Part shown: piece by piece, positions 1-7,773 of the stretch | Layout: every line of letters begins with the position of its first letter | How positions within the stretch are numbered: position 1 is the stretch's first letter | Assembly (NCBI RefSeq): GCF_014650995.1 | Contig: NZ_BMWA01000014.1 | Coordinates: 186,001-250,000, forward strand | Reading direction: 5' to 3' | Source of the DNA: Streptomyces viridiviolaceus | GTDB taxonomy: Bacteria > Actinomycetota > Actinomycetes > Streptomycetales > Streptomycetaceae | DNA: 64,000 bases | Notes under the pieces: model-generated | What the model was told of the DNA's origin: nothing | What the model saw: the letters and a program-made list of their open reading frames with translations, nothing else | Databases searched by the model: none | Translations under genes and position numbers: made by a program

Positions 1-2
1 GC

Positions 3-635
3 GACCACTGGGACCAGCCCGACGAAGGCATCTGGGAGACCCGGGGCGGACGCAAGAACTTCCTCTACTCGCGCCTGATGTGCTGGGTGGCGATCGAACG
101 GGCCATGCGGCTGGCCCAGCATCGCGGACTGCCGGCCGACACGTTGCGGTGGGCGCGGGCCCGGGACGCGATCTACCGGAGGATCATGAGCCGTGGCTGG
201 TCCGCCGAACGGCACGCCTTCGTCCAGTACGAGGACGGCCAGGTGCTCGACGCGTCCTTGCTGATGATGCCGCTGTCGAAGTTCATCTCGCCCACCGACC
301 CGAAGTGGCTCGCCACGCTGGACGCCCTGGGCGAGGACCTGGTGTCCGACTCGCTGGTCTACCGCTACGACCCGCAGGCCAGCCCCGACGGGCTACGGGG
401 CGAGGAGGGCACGTTCTCGATCTGTTCGTTCTGGTACGTCGAGGCGCTGACCCGCGCCGGCCGCCTGGACGAAGCCCGACTCGCCTTCGAGAAGATGCTC
501 ACGTATGCCAACCACCTCGGGCTGTACGCCGAGGAGATCGGCCACACCGGGGAGCAGCGCGGGAACTTCCCCCAGGCCTTCACCCACCTGGCCCTCATCA
601 GCGCGGCCTTCAACCTCGACCGCAGGCTCGGCTAG
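3..635 (+). CDS. Glycoside hydrolase family 15 protein, C-terminal part
   Basis: The window opens inside this gene; the visible 210 residues are the C-terminal half of an (alpha/alpha)6-barrel GH15 enzyme (glucoamylase/trehalase type), which hydrolyses alpha-glucosidic bonds from non-reducing ends. The segment DEGIWETRGG near the visible start is the family block carrying the general acid Glu. The block EEIGHTGEQRGNFPQAFTH near the end carries the general base Glu and is almost invariant in GH15. GTFSICSFWYVEAL between them is also typical. No signal peptide can be judged because the 5' end is outside the window. The gene ends 18 bases before a convergent SMI1-family gene. The substrate (trehalose, maltodextrin or other) cannot be decided from this part. 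Confidence 0.9.
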   Translation, partial: DHWDQPDEGIWETRGGRKNFLYSRLMCWVAIERAMRLAQHRGLPADTLRWARARDAIYRRIMSRGWSAERHAFVQYEDGQVLDASLLMMPLSKFISPTDPKWLATLDALGEDLVSDSLVYRYDPQASPDGLRGEEGTFSICSFWYVEALTRAGRLDEARLAFEKMLTYANHLGLYAEEIGHTGEQRGNFPQAFTHLALISAAFNLDRRLG

Positions 636-653
636 GGCCAAGACCTCCGGCGT

Positions 654-1382
654 CTACGTCAGGGCTCGGCCGACGGGCACGAACCCCTCCCACTGCTCTT
701 CGTCCATCTCGCTCGGGGCGATCCACGTCAAGGCGCCGCCGCGCAGGCACGGCACCTCTCCGTGCCGCAGCGCCGTGCGGGTGGTGAGGGCGCGGGCGAG
801 GTCCTCGAGGTGGTCGACGAGGTGGGTGTCGGTGACCTCGGGCATTTCCGCGTCACCCCAGGTGCCGAGGTGACCGTGTGTGGGGCCGTCGTTGGCGTCG
901 ACGAATACGCCGAACATGCCGGCGTCGAGGGCGTCTGCCATGAACGGGACGTATCGTCGCAGAGGATCACCGCCGGGGACCGTGTCTCCGTGGATCTGCC
1001 ACGCGCAGCCCACGGCCTCGTCGAGGCGGAGCCAGTTGTAGCCCCAGTGGATGCCGCCGGGCCCCATGAACCCGGCCGCCTTCCACTTGCCCTCCCAGGC
1101 GTCTGACCGGTCGTCCGGCGCCTTCGGCAGGGGGCCGTCTGCGTGCGGATGGCCGCCGAAGTCGTCCTGATGACAGCCGAGCTGCCCGTCGTGACGCAGG
1201 TAGAGGGTACGCATCACGAGGGGGAGTCGGCACCCCAACTCCCCCTCCGCGACGCTGATCTGCTCCTCCGTCGCGCCGGCCCGCAAGTAGCCGTGGGATT
1301 GCGGCGCATGGCGTTCCATCCACGCCTCGATGGTGTCCCACGCAGTGTTGGTGCGGGCTATGAGCTCTCCGTGTCTGGCCAT
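654..1382 (-). CDS. SMI1/KNR4 family protein
   Basis: A 242-residue protein of the SMI1/KNR4 (SUKH) superfamily. Recognisable parts are an N-terminal helical stretch (TAWDTIEAWMERHAP), the block ISVAEGELGCRLPLVMRTLY where SUKH proteins have EEIxxxExxLGxxLPxxY, and a central tryptophan-rich region with IHWGYNWLRLDEAV. SUKH proteins are known as immunity proteins of polymorphic toxins in some contexts and as stand-alone proteins of unknown role in Streptomyces. No toxin gene lies next to it, so an immunity role is not supported. The ATG at 1382 was chosen because the family similarity begins there; the open frame extends upstream without recognisable sequence. Function is uncertain. Confidence 0.8.
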   Translation of the reverse strand: MARHGELIARTNTAWDTIEAWMERHAPQSHGYLRAGATEEQISVAEGELGCRLPLVMRTLYLRHDGQLGCHQDDFGGHPHADGPLPKAPDDRSDAWEGKWKAAGFMGPGGIHWGYNWLRLDEAVGCAWQIHGDTVPGGDPLRRYVPFMADALDAGMFGVFVDANDGPTHGHLGTWGDAEMPEVTDTHLVDHLEDLARALTTRTALRHGEVPCLRGGALTWIAPSEMDEEQWEGFVPVGRALT

Positions 1383-1403
1383 GGCCCCGCATGATACGGA
1401 GCA

Positions 1404-1421
1404 CCACCACCGGTGTGGTGG
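1404..1421 (-). terminator. Possible terminator hairpin after the amidohydrolase gene
   Basis: CCACCAC, a 4-base loop CGGT, then GTGGTGG form a perfect 7-bp stem. It lies between the stop of the amidohydrolase gene (1487) and the start of the SMI1 gene (1382), both on the minus strand, so it could separate the two transcripts. There is no U-run, which is common in Streptomyces terminators. Confidence 0.35.
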
Positions 1422-1486
1422 GCCTGACACCGATGTCGCCGGTCGGATCCGGGTGGCCCCCGTCGGAACTTCTGCGCTCGCTCGTC

Positions 1487-3121
1487 TCAGCCCCGGTGCA
1501 CTACCGTCCCGCCGGTCATGGTCAGAGTGACGGGTGCCGTGCCCAGCTCGTCGGCGGGCGCGGTGACGGGGTCGACGGCGAACGCCGTCAGGTCGGCCCG
1601 GTATCCCGGCGCGATCCGACCCGCCACATCCTGTTCGCCGACGGCGAGGGCGGAGTGCGAGGTGTATCCCTCGAGCGCCATCAGACCGGTGAGGGCCTGC
1701 CGCGCCGTGACCGGTTCGACGTCCGGCTGCCCGGGCAGCCGGCGCAGGCGGGCGGTGGCGAGCACCTCGCGCGGATCGTAGTGCGCGATGGGCCAGTCCG
1801 AACCGAGGACCAGTATCGCGCCCGCGTCCCGCAGGTCGCGGCAGCGCCAGGCACGGGCGGCGCGCTCCTCGCCGACCCGTTGCGACCACTCGTCGGAGTG
1901 GTCGGCGCGGGTGTACGCGATGTGGGTGGGCTGCATGGAGGCGGCCACGCCCAGCCGGGCGAAGCGGGGCAGCTGGCTGCCCGGCACCGTCTCGATGTGC
2001 TCGATCCGGTGCAGGGAGCGTTGCCCGGGGTCGTCCAGGAGTTCCACGGTGTCCAGGACGTGCCGTACGGCCGCGTCCCCGATGGCGTGGGTGGCCGTGC
2101 GTACTCCGGCGCGGGCGAGATGGTGGACGGCCCGGGTGTAGGCGGCGGGGTCCGGCCAGAACGCCTCGGTGCCCTGACCGTGGCAGTCGGGGTGCTCCAG
2201 CCAGGCCGTGCCGCCCTCGACGGTGCCGTCCATGAAGAACTTCACGCCGCCGACCCGCCAGCGCCGTCCGCGTGAGCGTTGCAGTTCGACGAGGTGGTCG
2301 AGGCCGTCCTGGTCCGTACCGGGCATGCACCAGGGGGCGATCCGCAGCCGTACCGGCAGCTCGCCGTCCTCCTCCATGGTGGCAAGGAGGCCGAGGAGAT
2401 CGGGTTCCTGCAGGTCCATGACGTGGGCGCCCGTGAGCCCGGTCGCGGCCATGTCGCGCAGCAGGCCGAGGAGCCGCTCCCGGCGCACGGCCACGGCCTC
2501 ACCCGGCAGGACGGGGTCCATCAGGCTCATCGCCGCGAACTCGACGAGATGTCCGGTGGGCCGTCCGTCCGGGGCGCAGACGACCTGCGCCCGCTGCTCG
2601 AAGCGGCGCGGCCCGTCGATGCCCGCGGCGGCCAGAGCGGGGCCGCTGACCAGAGCGGAGTGGCCGTCGTAGAGCCGGATGAAGGCGGGCACACCGCCGA
2701 GGGCCGCGTCGATCAGGTCGTGGTGGACGGGTCGGCCGCCGAAGGTGTTGTGGTCCAGTCCGTAGCCGAGGACCCAGTCGCCGGGGCCCGCCGCGCGGGC
2801 GGCGCCGGTCAGTGCGGCCCGCAGCGCGTCCAGGTCCTGGCAGCCGGACAGGTCCAGTCCTGTGGCCATCCTGACCCCAAGGTAGGGGTGGCTGTGGCCG
2901 TCGACCAGACCGGGCGTGAGGGTGGACCCGGCCAGATCGACGATCTCGGTGTCCGCGCCCCGCCAGCCCCGTACGTCTGACTCGTCACCGACGGCGACGA
3001 TGTGGCCGTCCTTGACCGCGACGGCACCGGCCGTCGGACGGTGGGGGTCGAGGGTGCGGACCCGGGCGCCGGTCAGGATGGTGTCGGCGACGTAGGAGAG
3101 GGGCTCTGCGGGGTGCGACAC
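1487..3121 (-). CDS. Amidohydrolase family 3 (YtcJ-like) metal-dependent hydrolase
   Basis: A 544-residue cytoplasmic protein of the amidohydrolase-3/YtcJ group, which includes N-substituted formamide deformylases and other amide hydrolases. Metal-site signatures are visible: DGHSHPYLG (HxH, near residue 75), a lysine-containing strand KFFMDGTVEGGTAWLEHP, HAIGDAA and VLGSDWPIAH (the catalytic Asp). A small N-terminal beta domain (DTILTGARVRTLDP) and C-terminal strands complete the composite-domain architecture. The start is a GTG preceded by AAGGA. It lies 75 bases downstream of an APC permease on the same strand, so the two probably form an uptake-and-hydrolysis unit under the divergent TetR regulator at 4873. 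The substrate, probably an amide or N-acyl compound, is inferred from family only. Confidence 0.88.
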   Translation of the reverse strand: MSHPAEPLSYVADTILTGARVRTLDPHRPTAGAVAVKDGHIVAVGDESDVRGWRGADTEIVDLAGSTLTPGLVDGHSHPYLGVRMATGLDLSGCQDLDALRAALTGAARAAGPGDWVLGYGLDHNTFGGRPVHHDLIDAALGGVPAFIRLYDGHSALVSGPALAAAGIDGPRRFEQRAQVVCAPDGRPTGHLVEFAAMSLMDPVLPGEAVAVRRERLLGLLRDMAATGLTGAHVMDLQEPDLLGLLATMEEDGELPVRLRIAPWCMPGTDQDGLDHLVELQRSRGRRWRVGGVKFFMDGTVEGGTAWLEHPDCHGQGTEAFWPDPAAYTRAVHHLARAGVRTATHAIGDAAVRHVLDTVELLDDPGQRSLHRIEHIETVPGSQLPRFARLGVAASMQPTHIAYTRADHSDEWSQRVGEERAARAWRCRDLRDAGAILVLGSDWPIAHYDPREVLATARLRRLPGQPDVEPVTARQALTGLMALEGYTSHSALAVGEQDVAGRIAPGYRADLTAFAVDPVTAPADELGTAPVTLTMTGGTVVHRG

Positions 3122-3196
3122 AGGTGTGATTCCTTACGTGGGTACGGGTTGGGGAGTGCCGTCGTACGGGTGGGCCGGCGGCTTCGGCGGGCGCGG

Positions 3197-4708
3197 TCAG
3201 CCCGCGACCTCCTCCCCGACGTCCGGCTCGTCCGCGAAGTGCGCGTACACCTCGGGCCTGCTGCGGCGGACGCGTAGCGAGACGAGGACGCCGAGGACGA
3301 AGGCGGCGGGGACCAGCAGCACGAGTACGGCGTTGGTGGTGAACGGCGCCCCCGTCATCAGGCCGATCTTGCTGACGACCAGCCACATCGCGCCGGCCAT
3401 CAGCACGGCGGCGGCCAGCGGCGCGATCAGGGTGCGCCAGCGGCCCTCGTCGTGCCGGATGCGCCGGAAGTAGCGGAACACGGCGACGGCGGTGAGCGCC
3501 TGCAGGGCCATCAGTCCGATTCCGCCCGGGGTGTTCATCCACAGCAGGAGCTGCTGGTACGGGTCGGCGCCCGCCAGGGCGAAGCCCGTGACGAAGAGCA
3601 GCGCGAGGATGCTCTGGGCGATGCCCGCCACGTACGGCGAACGGTGTCGGGGGTGGACCTTGCCGAGCGCCTGGGGCAGGACGCCCTCCTGGGCGAGCGA
3701 GAGCCCGTAACGGTTGATCGCGTTGTGGAAGGCCAGTTGCGAGGCGATGATGCTGGTGACGATGAAGACGTGCATGAGGTCGGCGGCCCAGCCGCCGACG
3801 TACTGCGTGGTCGCGGTGAAGAACAGGCCCATGGGGTCGGTGGTGACGGCCTTCATGATCTGCGAGCTGCCGAAGGCCTGGATGACGATCCAGACGCAGA
3901 AGGCGTAGAACAGGCCGAGGAAGCCGACGGCGATGTAGGTGGCCCGGGGGATGGTGCGGCCGGGGTCGCGTGCCTCGCGGCGGTAGATGGCGGTGGACTC
4001 GAAGCCGGTGAAGGCGGCGAACGCGAAGGCGAGTACCGCGCCGGTTCCGGGCACGAGCACGTTGTCCGGTGTGAAGGAGTCCAGGGCGAGGCCCTCGGCG
4101 CCGCCGTCGAGGAGTACTCCGCCTGCGAGCAGCACCAGGATGCCGGTCTCGGCGAGCAGCAGAACGCCGAGGACCTTCGCGCCGAACTCGATGCTGCGGT
4201 AGCCCAGGAACCAGATCACGAAGACGCCGGTGATCGCGATCGCGGGCCAGGGCACATGGATGCCCCACAGGGCCTCGAGGGCGTCCTGGGTGCCGGTGGC
4301 GAGCAGACCGTACACACCGATCTGCATGCCGTTGTAGGCGAGGAGGGCGACCGTGGCGGCGCCGAATCCTGCCGGGCGGCCGAGCCCGCGGGTGATGAAG
4401 GCGTAGAAGCCGCCGCTGCTGCGGACATGACGGGTCAGCGCGGTGAAGCCGACGGCGAAGAGGGCGAGCGCGGCCCCGGCGAGCAGATAACCGACCGGGG
4501 CCCCGACGCCGCCGACACCGATGGCCAGAGGAGCCACACCGGCCATGACGGTCAGGGGTGCGGCGGCGGAGACGACGAAGAACGCGATGTCGGCGACGCC
4601 GAGACCGGCCCGGCGCAGCCCGGGGGACTCGTCGGTCTCGGCTGCGCCCCGGCGCTGCGACGCGGCACCTTCGGGTGCTCCCTGGCGGGGTGCGGACTCT
4701 ACGGCCAT
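3197..4708 (-). CDS. APC superfamily amino acid/amine permease
   Basis: A 503-residue integral membrane protein with about 12 hydrophobic helices and the APC-type first helix (GVADIAFFVVSAAAPLTVMAG). FTGFESTAIYRREARDP matches the conserved GFE-xx-EE(A)xxP loop of APC transporters between helices 6 and 7. The N-terminal 40 residues are hydrophilic and cytoplasmic. It probably imports an amino acid, amine or amide using the proton gradient. The amidohydrolase follows 75 bases downstream on the same strand. The divergent TetR gene and the palindrome at 4797-4817 suggest that the pair is repressed until its ligand is present. Substrate specificity cannot be read from the sequence. Confidence 0.9.
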   Translation of the reverse strand: MAVESAPRQGAPEGAASQRRGAAETDESPGLRRAGLGVADIAFFVVSAAAPLTVMAGVAPLAIGVGGVGAPVGYLLAGAALALFAVGFTALTRHVRSSGGFYAFITRGLGRPAGFGAATVALLAYNGMQIGVYGLLATGTQDALEALWGIHVPWPAIAITGVFVIWFLGYRSIEFGAKVLGVLLLAETGILVLLAGGVLLDGGAEGLALDSFTPDNVLVPGTGAVLAFAFAAFTGFESTAIYRREARDPGRTIPRATYIAVGFLGLFYAFCVWIVIQAFGSSQIMKAVTTDPMGLFFTATTQYVGGWAADLMHVFIVTSIIASQLAFHNAINRYGLSLAQEGVLPQALGKVHPRHRSPYVAGIAQSILALLFVTGFALAGADPYQQLLLWMNTPGGIGLMALQALTAVAVFRYFRRIRHDEGRWRTLIAPLAAAVLMAGAMWLVVSKIGLMTGAPFTTNAVLVLLVPAAFVLGVLVSLRVRRSRPEVYAHFADEPDVGEEVAG

Positions 4709-4796
4709 GACGCTCGGCCCTTCTTCGTCGGAGGAGAGGGGTGGGCGGCGGCACGGAGCTTCCGGGGGTGGGGACGCCGACGAGGCCGCAGCAAAA

Positions 4797-4817
4797 CCTA
4801 AACCGTTTCGGTTTAGG
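4797..4817. promoter_or_regulatory. TetR-type palindromic operator
   Basis: CCTAAACCG TTT CGGTTTAGG is a perfect 9-bp inverted repeat with a 3-base centre, sitting between the divergent APC permease and TetR genes. Its size and position are those expected for an operator of the TetR protein encoded at 4873. It abuts a -10-like TACGAT (4836-4841) for tetR: the -35 position at 17-bp spacing (4813-4818) lies largely inside the palindrome, so binding would block the tetR promoter and probably the permease promoter too. Confidence 0.8.
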
Positions 4818-4850
4818 CAATGTAGACGGCCGCCGTACGATTCGGGAAGA

Positions 4851-4862
4851 CCTCACGTGAGG
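4851..4862. promoter_or_regulatory. Palindrome overlapping the tetR ribosome binding site
   Basis: CCTCACGTGAGG is a perfect 12-bp palindrome whose right half supplies the first bases of the GAGGAGAAC Shine-Dalgarno region ahead of the tetR ATG at 4873. It could be a second protein site, or it could mask the ribosome binding site by folding in the mRNA. The role is inferred. Confidence 0.4.
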
Positions 4863-4872
4863 AGAACGGAAC

Positions 4873-5535
4873 ATGGGGCGGCCGCGGAAGGCTCTGCTCG
4901 ACCGGCGGCGTATCGGCCGGACGGCACTCGAACTCGTCGACGAGACGGGCGACTTCACCGTCCCCGAGGTCGCGCGCCGACTCGGGGTGCAGACCGCCTC
5001 CGTGTATCACCATGTGGACGGCAGGGCCGGGGTGATCGAGCTGCTGCGGGAGCAGGTGGTCGACGAACTCGACCCCGGAACGCTCGACGAACGACCCTGG
5101 GACGTCGCCCTGGAGGCGTGGGCGCGCTCCTACCGGGCGGCTTTCGCCGCTCACCCTCGGTCGATCCCCATGCTGATGACCTCGCCGGTGCGGGCGCCGC
5201 GGGTGATCGAGCAGTACGAGCGGGTGGCCGGCCTGCTGCTGGACGCGGGTTTCGCGCCGGAGGCGGTCATGCCGGTCATCACCGGCCTGGACAACATCGT
5301 CCTCGGCTCGGCCCTGGACATGTCGGCCCCCGAGGTGATGTGGGTGGTCGGAGGGGAAGCGGAGGCCCCGCGCCTCGCTGCGGCGCAGGCGGCCACGGGA
5401 CCGGCCCGTGCCGACCGGGCCTTCGGCCTGACGCTCGAGGGGTTCCTGGCCCACTGCAGGGGCCTTCTCGCGGGTGACCGGACCGCCGGTGCCGAGCCCG
5501 AGGAGGGGGAGGTCCGGGAGGCGACCTCTGATTGA
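4873..5535 (+). CDS. TetR/AcrR family transcriptional repressor
   Basis: A 220-residue one-component regulator. The N-terminal helix-turn-helix is clear: FTVPEVARRLGVQTASVYHHV (about residues 36-56) ends with the classic TetR recognition helix. The C-terminal ligand domain resembles the TetR_C (TetR-proper) type, with IPMLMTSPVRAPRVIEQYERVAGLLLDAGF. The C-terminal tail (EPEEGEVREATSD) is acidic and disordered. The start ATG has a strong AGGAGAACGG ribosome site. It is divergent from the APC permease/amidohydrolase pair across a perfect palindromic operator, so it most likely represses both itself and that pair. The ligand is unknown. Confidence 0.92.
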   Translation: MGRPRKALLDRRRIGRTALELVDETGDFTVPEVARRLGVQTASVYHHVDGRAGVIELLREQVVDELDPGTLDERPWDVALEAWARSYRAAFAAHPRSIPMLMTSPVRAPRVIEQYERVAGLLLDAGFAPEAVMPVITGLDNIVLGSALDMSAPEVMWVVGGEAEAPRLAAAQAATGPARADRAFGLTLEGFLAHCRGLLAGDRTAGAEPEEGEVREATSD

Positions 5536-5765
5536 TTCGCCTGCCCGCCACGCCAACCACGTGGAACGGCTGCACCGCGTCGGCAGCCGCCGACGGGGGA
5601 CGAGACCGACCGGCCCGGCACGCTGATCGGAAGTAGCGTGGCCGGGGGAGCCCCGCACTGCCCTTCGCCACCTCTTGGCCGGGGTCTGGAGCCGACACCA
5701 ACGGGCGTGGCGATGATGTCGGCGGGGGCAGCCGGTCGTCGCGGGGGAGAGGAAGGAGATTTGCC

Positions 5766-6323
5766 ATGTCGACACAGGAACCCGTGAAGCAACCGACGAC
5801 AGAGCTCGACGCCCGCTACAGCTCCGCGCTCAATCCCCGCCCGGGTGCCGCGGACGTCACCGCCACCGAGTGGTCCGAGGCACAGCGGCAGTTGGAGGCC
5901 GCCGAGATCTTCTGGGTGTCGACGGTCCGGCCCGACGGCCGGCTGCACGTCACCCCCGTGATCGCCGCCTGGCACGACGGGGTGCTGTACTTCTCCACCG
6001 GCACGGGGGAGCAGAAGGCGAAGAACCTCGCCCATGACGGGCACTGCGCGCTGACCACCGGGGGGAACTCGCTCACCGAAGGGCTGGACCTCGTAGTGGA
6101 GGGCACGGCGAAGCCGGTTGCCGATCCGGGGGTGCTGGAGGAGGTGATCGCGGCGTACGAGGCGAAGTACGGCCCGCACATCACTTCGCCGGAGGGCACC
6201 TTTCACGGCATGGGCGATGCCCTCCGGAACGGGGACGACGTGGTGTTCGCGGTGACCCCGACCACGGCGTACGGCTTCGGCCGGGAGGACGGGGTCTACA
6301 CCCATACGCGATGGACGTTCTGA
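5766..6323 (+). CDS. Pyridoxamine 5'-phosphate oxidase-fold (PPOX) protein
   Basis: A 185-residue split-barrel flavin/F420-binding type protein. The segment AEIFWVSTVRPDGRLHVTPVIAAWHDGVLYFSTGTGEQKAKNLAHDGHCALTTG (about residues 44-97) is the conserved PPOX core seen in Streptomyces PPOX/F420-dependent proteins. The C-terminal part (DVVFAVTPTTAYGFG) closes the barrel. The start ATG has the ribosome site GGAAGGAG. It probably binds FMN, F420 or heme and reduces a small substrate. It stands alone and converges on thrS2. The exact cofactor cannot be told from sequence reading alone. Confidence 0.85.
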   Translation: MSTQEPVKQPTTELDARYSSALNPRPGAADVTATEWSEAQRQLEAAEIFWVSTVRPDGRLHVTPVIAAWHDGVLYFSTGTGEQKAKNLAHDGHCALTTGGNSLTEGLDLVVEGTAKPVADPGVLEEVIAAYEAKYGPHITSPEGTFHGMGDALRNGDDVVFAVTPTTAYGFGREDGVYTHTRWTF

Positions 6324-6340
6324 GCAACGGGACGGCATCC

Positions 6341-6360
6341 GGCAGCAGCCGCCCGCTGCC
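6341..6360. terminator. Hairpin between convergent PPOX and thrS2 genes
   Basis: GGCAGC, an 8-base loop, then GCTGCC form a 6-bp stem in the 49-base gap between two convergent stops, followed on the plus strand by CCTTGTTCC. This is a plausible but short bidirectional terminator. Confidence 0.4.
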
Positions 6361-6372
6361 CCTTGTTCCTCT

Positions 6373-7602
6373 CTACACGTGGACGTCGGAGTCCCACAGC
6401 TCGGTTCGATGAGCGCCGACGAGAGCGCTGATGCGGCTCAGGGCCTCTTCTGCGGGGAGGGCGTCCAGGCGGCGTCCGTCGCGCAGGCGCAGCGCGACCT
6501 GGCCGGTGGCGGCCTCCCTCGCACCGATCACCGCCTGGTAGGGCACGCGGCGGGAGTTCCGGACGCGGGAGCCCAGACTGCCCTGTTCCGGCCCGGCGAC
6601 CCCGGCCCGCAGCCCCAGGCCGGCGCACCGCCGGGCGAGCACCGCGGCGTGCGGCAGTTCGGCGTCGGAGATCGGGAGGATCGCCAGTTGGGTGGGGGCG
6701 AGCCAGGCGGGAAAGGCGCCGCCGTGTTGTTCGATGAGGTGAGCGACGGCCCGCTCCATGCTGCCGATGATGCTCCGGTGCACCATCACCGGCCGGTGCT
6801 TCCCGCCGTCCGCGCCGATGTAACGCAGGTCGAACTGCTCCGGCTGGTGGAAGTCGATCTGGACGGTGGACAGGGTGGACTCCCGACCGGCGCCGTCGGT
6901 GACCTGGACGTCGATCTTGGGGCCGTAGAACGCGGCCTCTCCCTCGACCGCCTCGTAGGGAAGGCCGGAGCGGTCCAGGGCCGCGCCCAGCAGGGCGGTG
7001 GACCGCTGCCAGAGCTCGGGGGCGGCAACGTACTTCCCTCCAGCGCCCGGGAGCGACAGCCGGTAGCGGGCCGGGCTGATGCCGAGCGCACCGTAGGCGC
7101 GGCGGATCATCTCCAGGGCGGCCTGTACCTCGTCGGCGACCTGGTCGATGGTGCAGAAGACGTGCGCGTCGTTGAGGTGGATGGACCGGACACGGGTCAG
7201 CCCGCCGAGCACGCCCGAGAGCTCGGAGCGGTACATGCCGCCCAGCTCGGCCATGCGCAGAGGCAACTCGCGGTGGCTGTGGGGGCGGGAGCGGTAGATC
7301 ACCGCGTGATGGGGACACAGGCTCGGCCGCAGGACGACCTGTTCACCACCGAGGTCCATCGGAGGGAACATGTCGTCGCTGTAGTGGGACCAGTGCCCGG
7401 AGATCTCATACAGCTCCCGTTTGCCGAGCACCGGCGAGTACACGTGCTGGTAGCCCGCCCGGCGCTCGGCGGTGCGGACGTACTCCTCCAGGGCGTGGCG
7501 TACGGCCGCGCCGCCGGGCAGCCAGTACGGCAGCCCCGCGCCGATCAGAGGATCGGTGTCGAACAGGCCCAGCTCGCGTCCGAGCTTGCGGTGGTCGTGC
7601 AT
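6373..7602 (-). CDS. thrS2: Threonyl-tRNA synthetase, short paralogue without N-terminal editing domains
   Basis: A 409-residue class II aminoacyl-tRNA synthetase that charges tRNA-Thr; housekeeping ThrRS is about 650 residues. The TGS and N2 editing domains are missing, leaving catalytic core plus anticodon-binding domain. The catalytic parts are intact. The three zinc ligands are in place: Cys in RPSLCPHH, His in LNDAHVFC and His in MVHRSIIGSMER. Motif 2 is MYRSE...TRVRSIHL, and motif 3 is GSMERAVAHL. The C-terminal domain begins at PAWLAPTQLAILPIS. The ATG at 7602 has the ribosome site GAGGAGA; an upstream in-frame extension reads through the attenuator hairpin and is not credible. A Thr-rich leader peptide and hairpin precede it, indicating control by Thr-tRNA charging. 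It is likely an inducible second copy, possibly tolerant to a ThrRS inhibitor. Confidence 0.93.
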   Translation of the reverse strand: MHDHRKLGRELGLFDTDPLIGAGLPYWLPGGAAVRHALEEYVRTAERRAGYQHVYSPVLGKRELYEISGHWSHYSDDMFPPMDLGGEQVVLRPSLCPHHAVIYRSRPHSHRELPLRMAELGGMYRSELSGVLGGLTRVRSIHLNDAHVFCTIDQVADEVQAALEMIRRAYGALGISPARYRLSLPGAGGKYVAAPELWQRSTALLGAALDRSGLPYEAVEGEAAFYGPKIDVQVTDGAGRESTLSTVQIDFHQPEQFDLRYIGADGGKHRPVMVHRSIIGSMERAVAHLIEQHGGAFPAWLAPTQLAILPISDAELPHAAVLARRCAGLGLRAGVAGPEQGSLGSRVRNSRRVPYQAVIGAREAATGQVALRLRDGRRLDALPAEEALSRISALVGAHRTELWDSDVHV

Positions 7603-7643
7603 GGCGGTCTCCTCGCGGACATCGGGCGAGCGACCACAAGACG

Positions 7644-7671
7644 AAGCCCCGGGGCACTCGCCCCGGGGCTT
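7644..7671 (-). terminator. Transcription attenuator hairpin in the thrS2 leader
   Basis: AAGCCCCGGGGC, a 4-base loop, then GCCCCGGGGCTT form a perfect 12-bp stem. On the minus-strand transcript it is followed by CGUCUUGUGG, a weak U-rich stretch. It lies 42 bases upstream of the thrS2 start and just downstream of the Thr-codon leader peptide, the position of a classical ribosome-controlled attenuator. Confidence 0.8.
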
Positions 7672-7686
7672 GGACAAAGGCATCTG

Positions 7687-7737
7687 TCAGCGCGCCGGGA
7701 CTCTTTCCGGCGTCGTCGTCATACCAGCGCGCTTCAT
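7687..7737 (-). CDS. Threonine leader peptide of thrS2 attenuator
   Basis: A 16-residue open frame, MKRAGMTTTPERVPAR, with three consecutive ACG Thr codons at positions 7-9. Its stop lies 15 bases before the attenuator stem. Around the Thr codons the RNA can form a competing hairpin: CGCCGG (plus-strand 7693-7698) with CCGGCG (7707-7712). The block GCGCGC also occurs on both sides (7690-7695 and 7727-7732). Part of the 3' arm (CCCGG) can instead pair with CCGGG in the 5' arm of the terminator, giving an antiterminator. Ribosome stalling at Thr codons when charged tRNA-Thr is short would favour read-through into thrS2. There is no Shine-Dalgarno; the promoter geometry points to a leaderless message starting at the ATG. 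Confidence 0.72.
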   Translation of the reverse strand: MKRAGMTTTPERVPAR

Positions 7738-7744
7738 GGCAACG

Positions 7745-7773
7745 ACCGTAGCAGAAGCCCGAGTCGGCGTCTG
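7745..7773 (-). promoter_or_regulatory. Promoter of the thrS2 leader transcript
   Basis: On the minus strand CAGACG and TACGGT are separated by 17 bp, and the -10 box ends 7 bases before the ATG of the leader peptide at 7737. This spacing predicts transcription starting at the leader-peptide ATG. The -35 matches xxGACG only. Confidence 0.5.

Noticed and set aside
654..1382. Toxin-immunity pair around the SMI1/KNR4 gene
   Set aside because: Neighbouring genes are a GH15 enzyme and an amidohydrolase; no polymorphic toxin or secretion gene is present.
2985..4958. 657-codon minus-strand frame over the APC permease
   Set aside because: Arg/Pro/His-rich shadow in the wrong frame; the APC permease explains the region.
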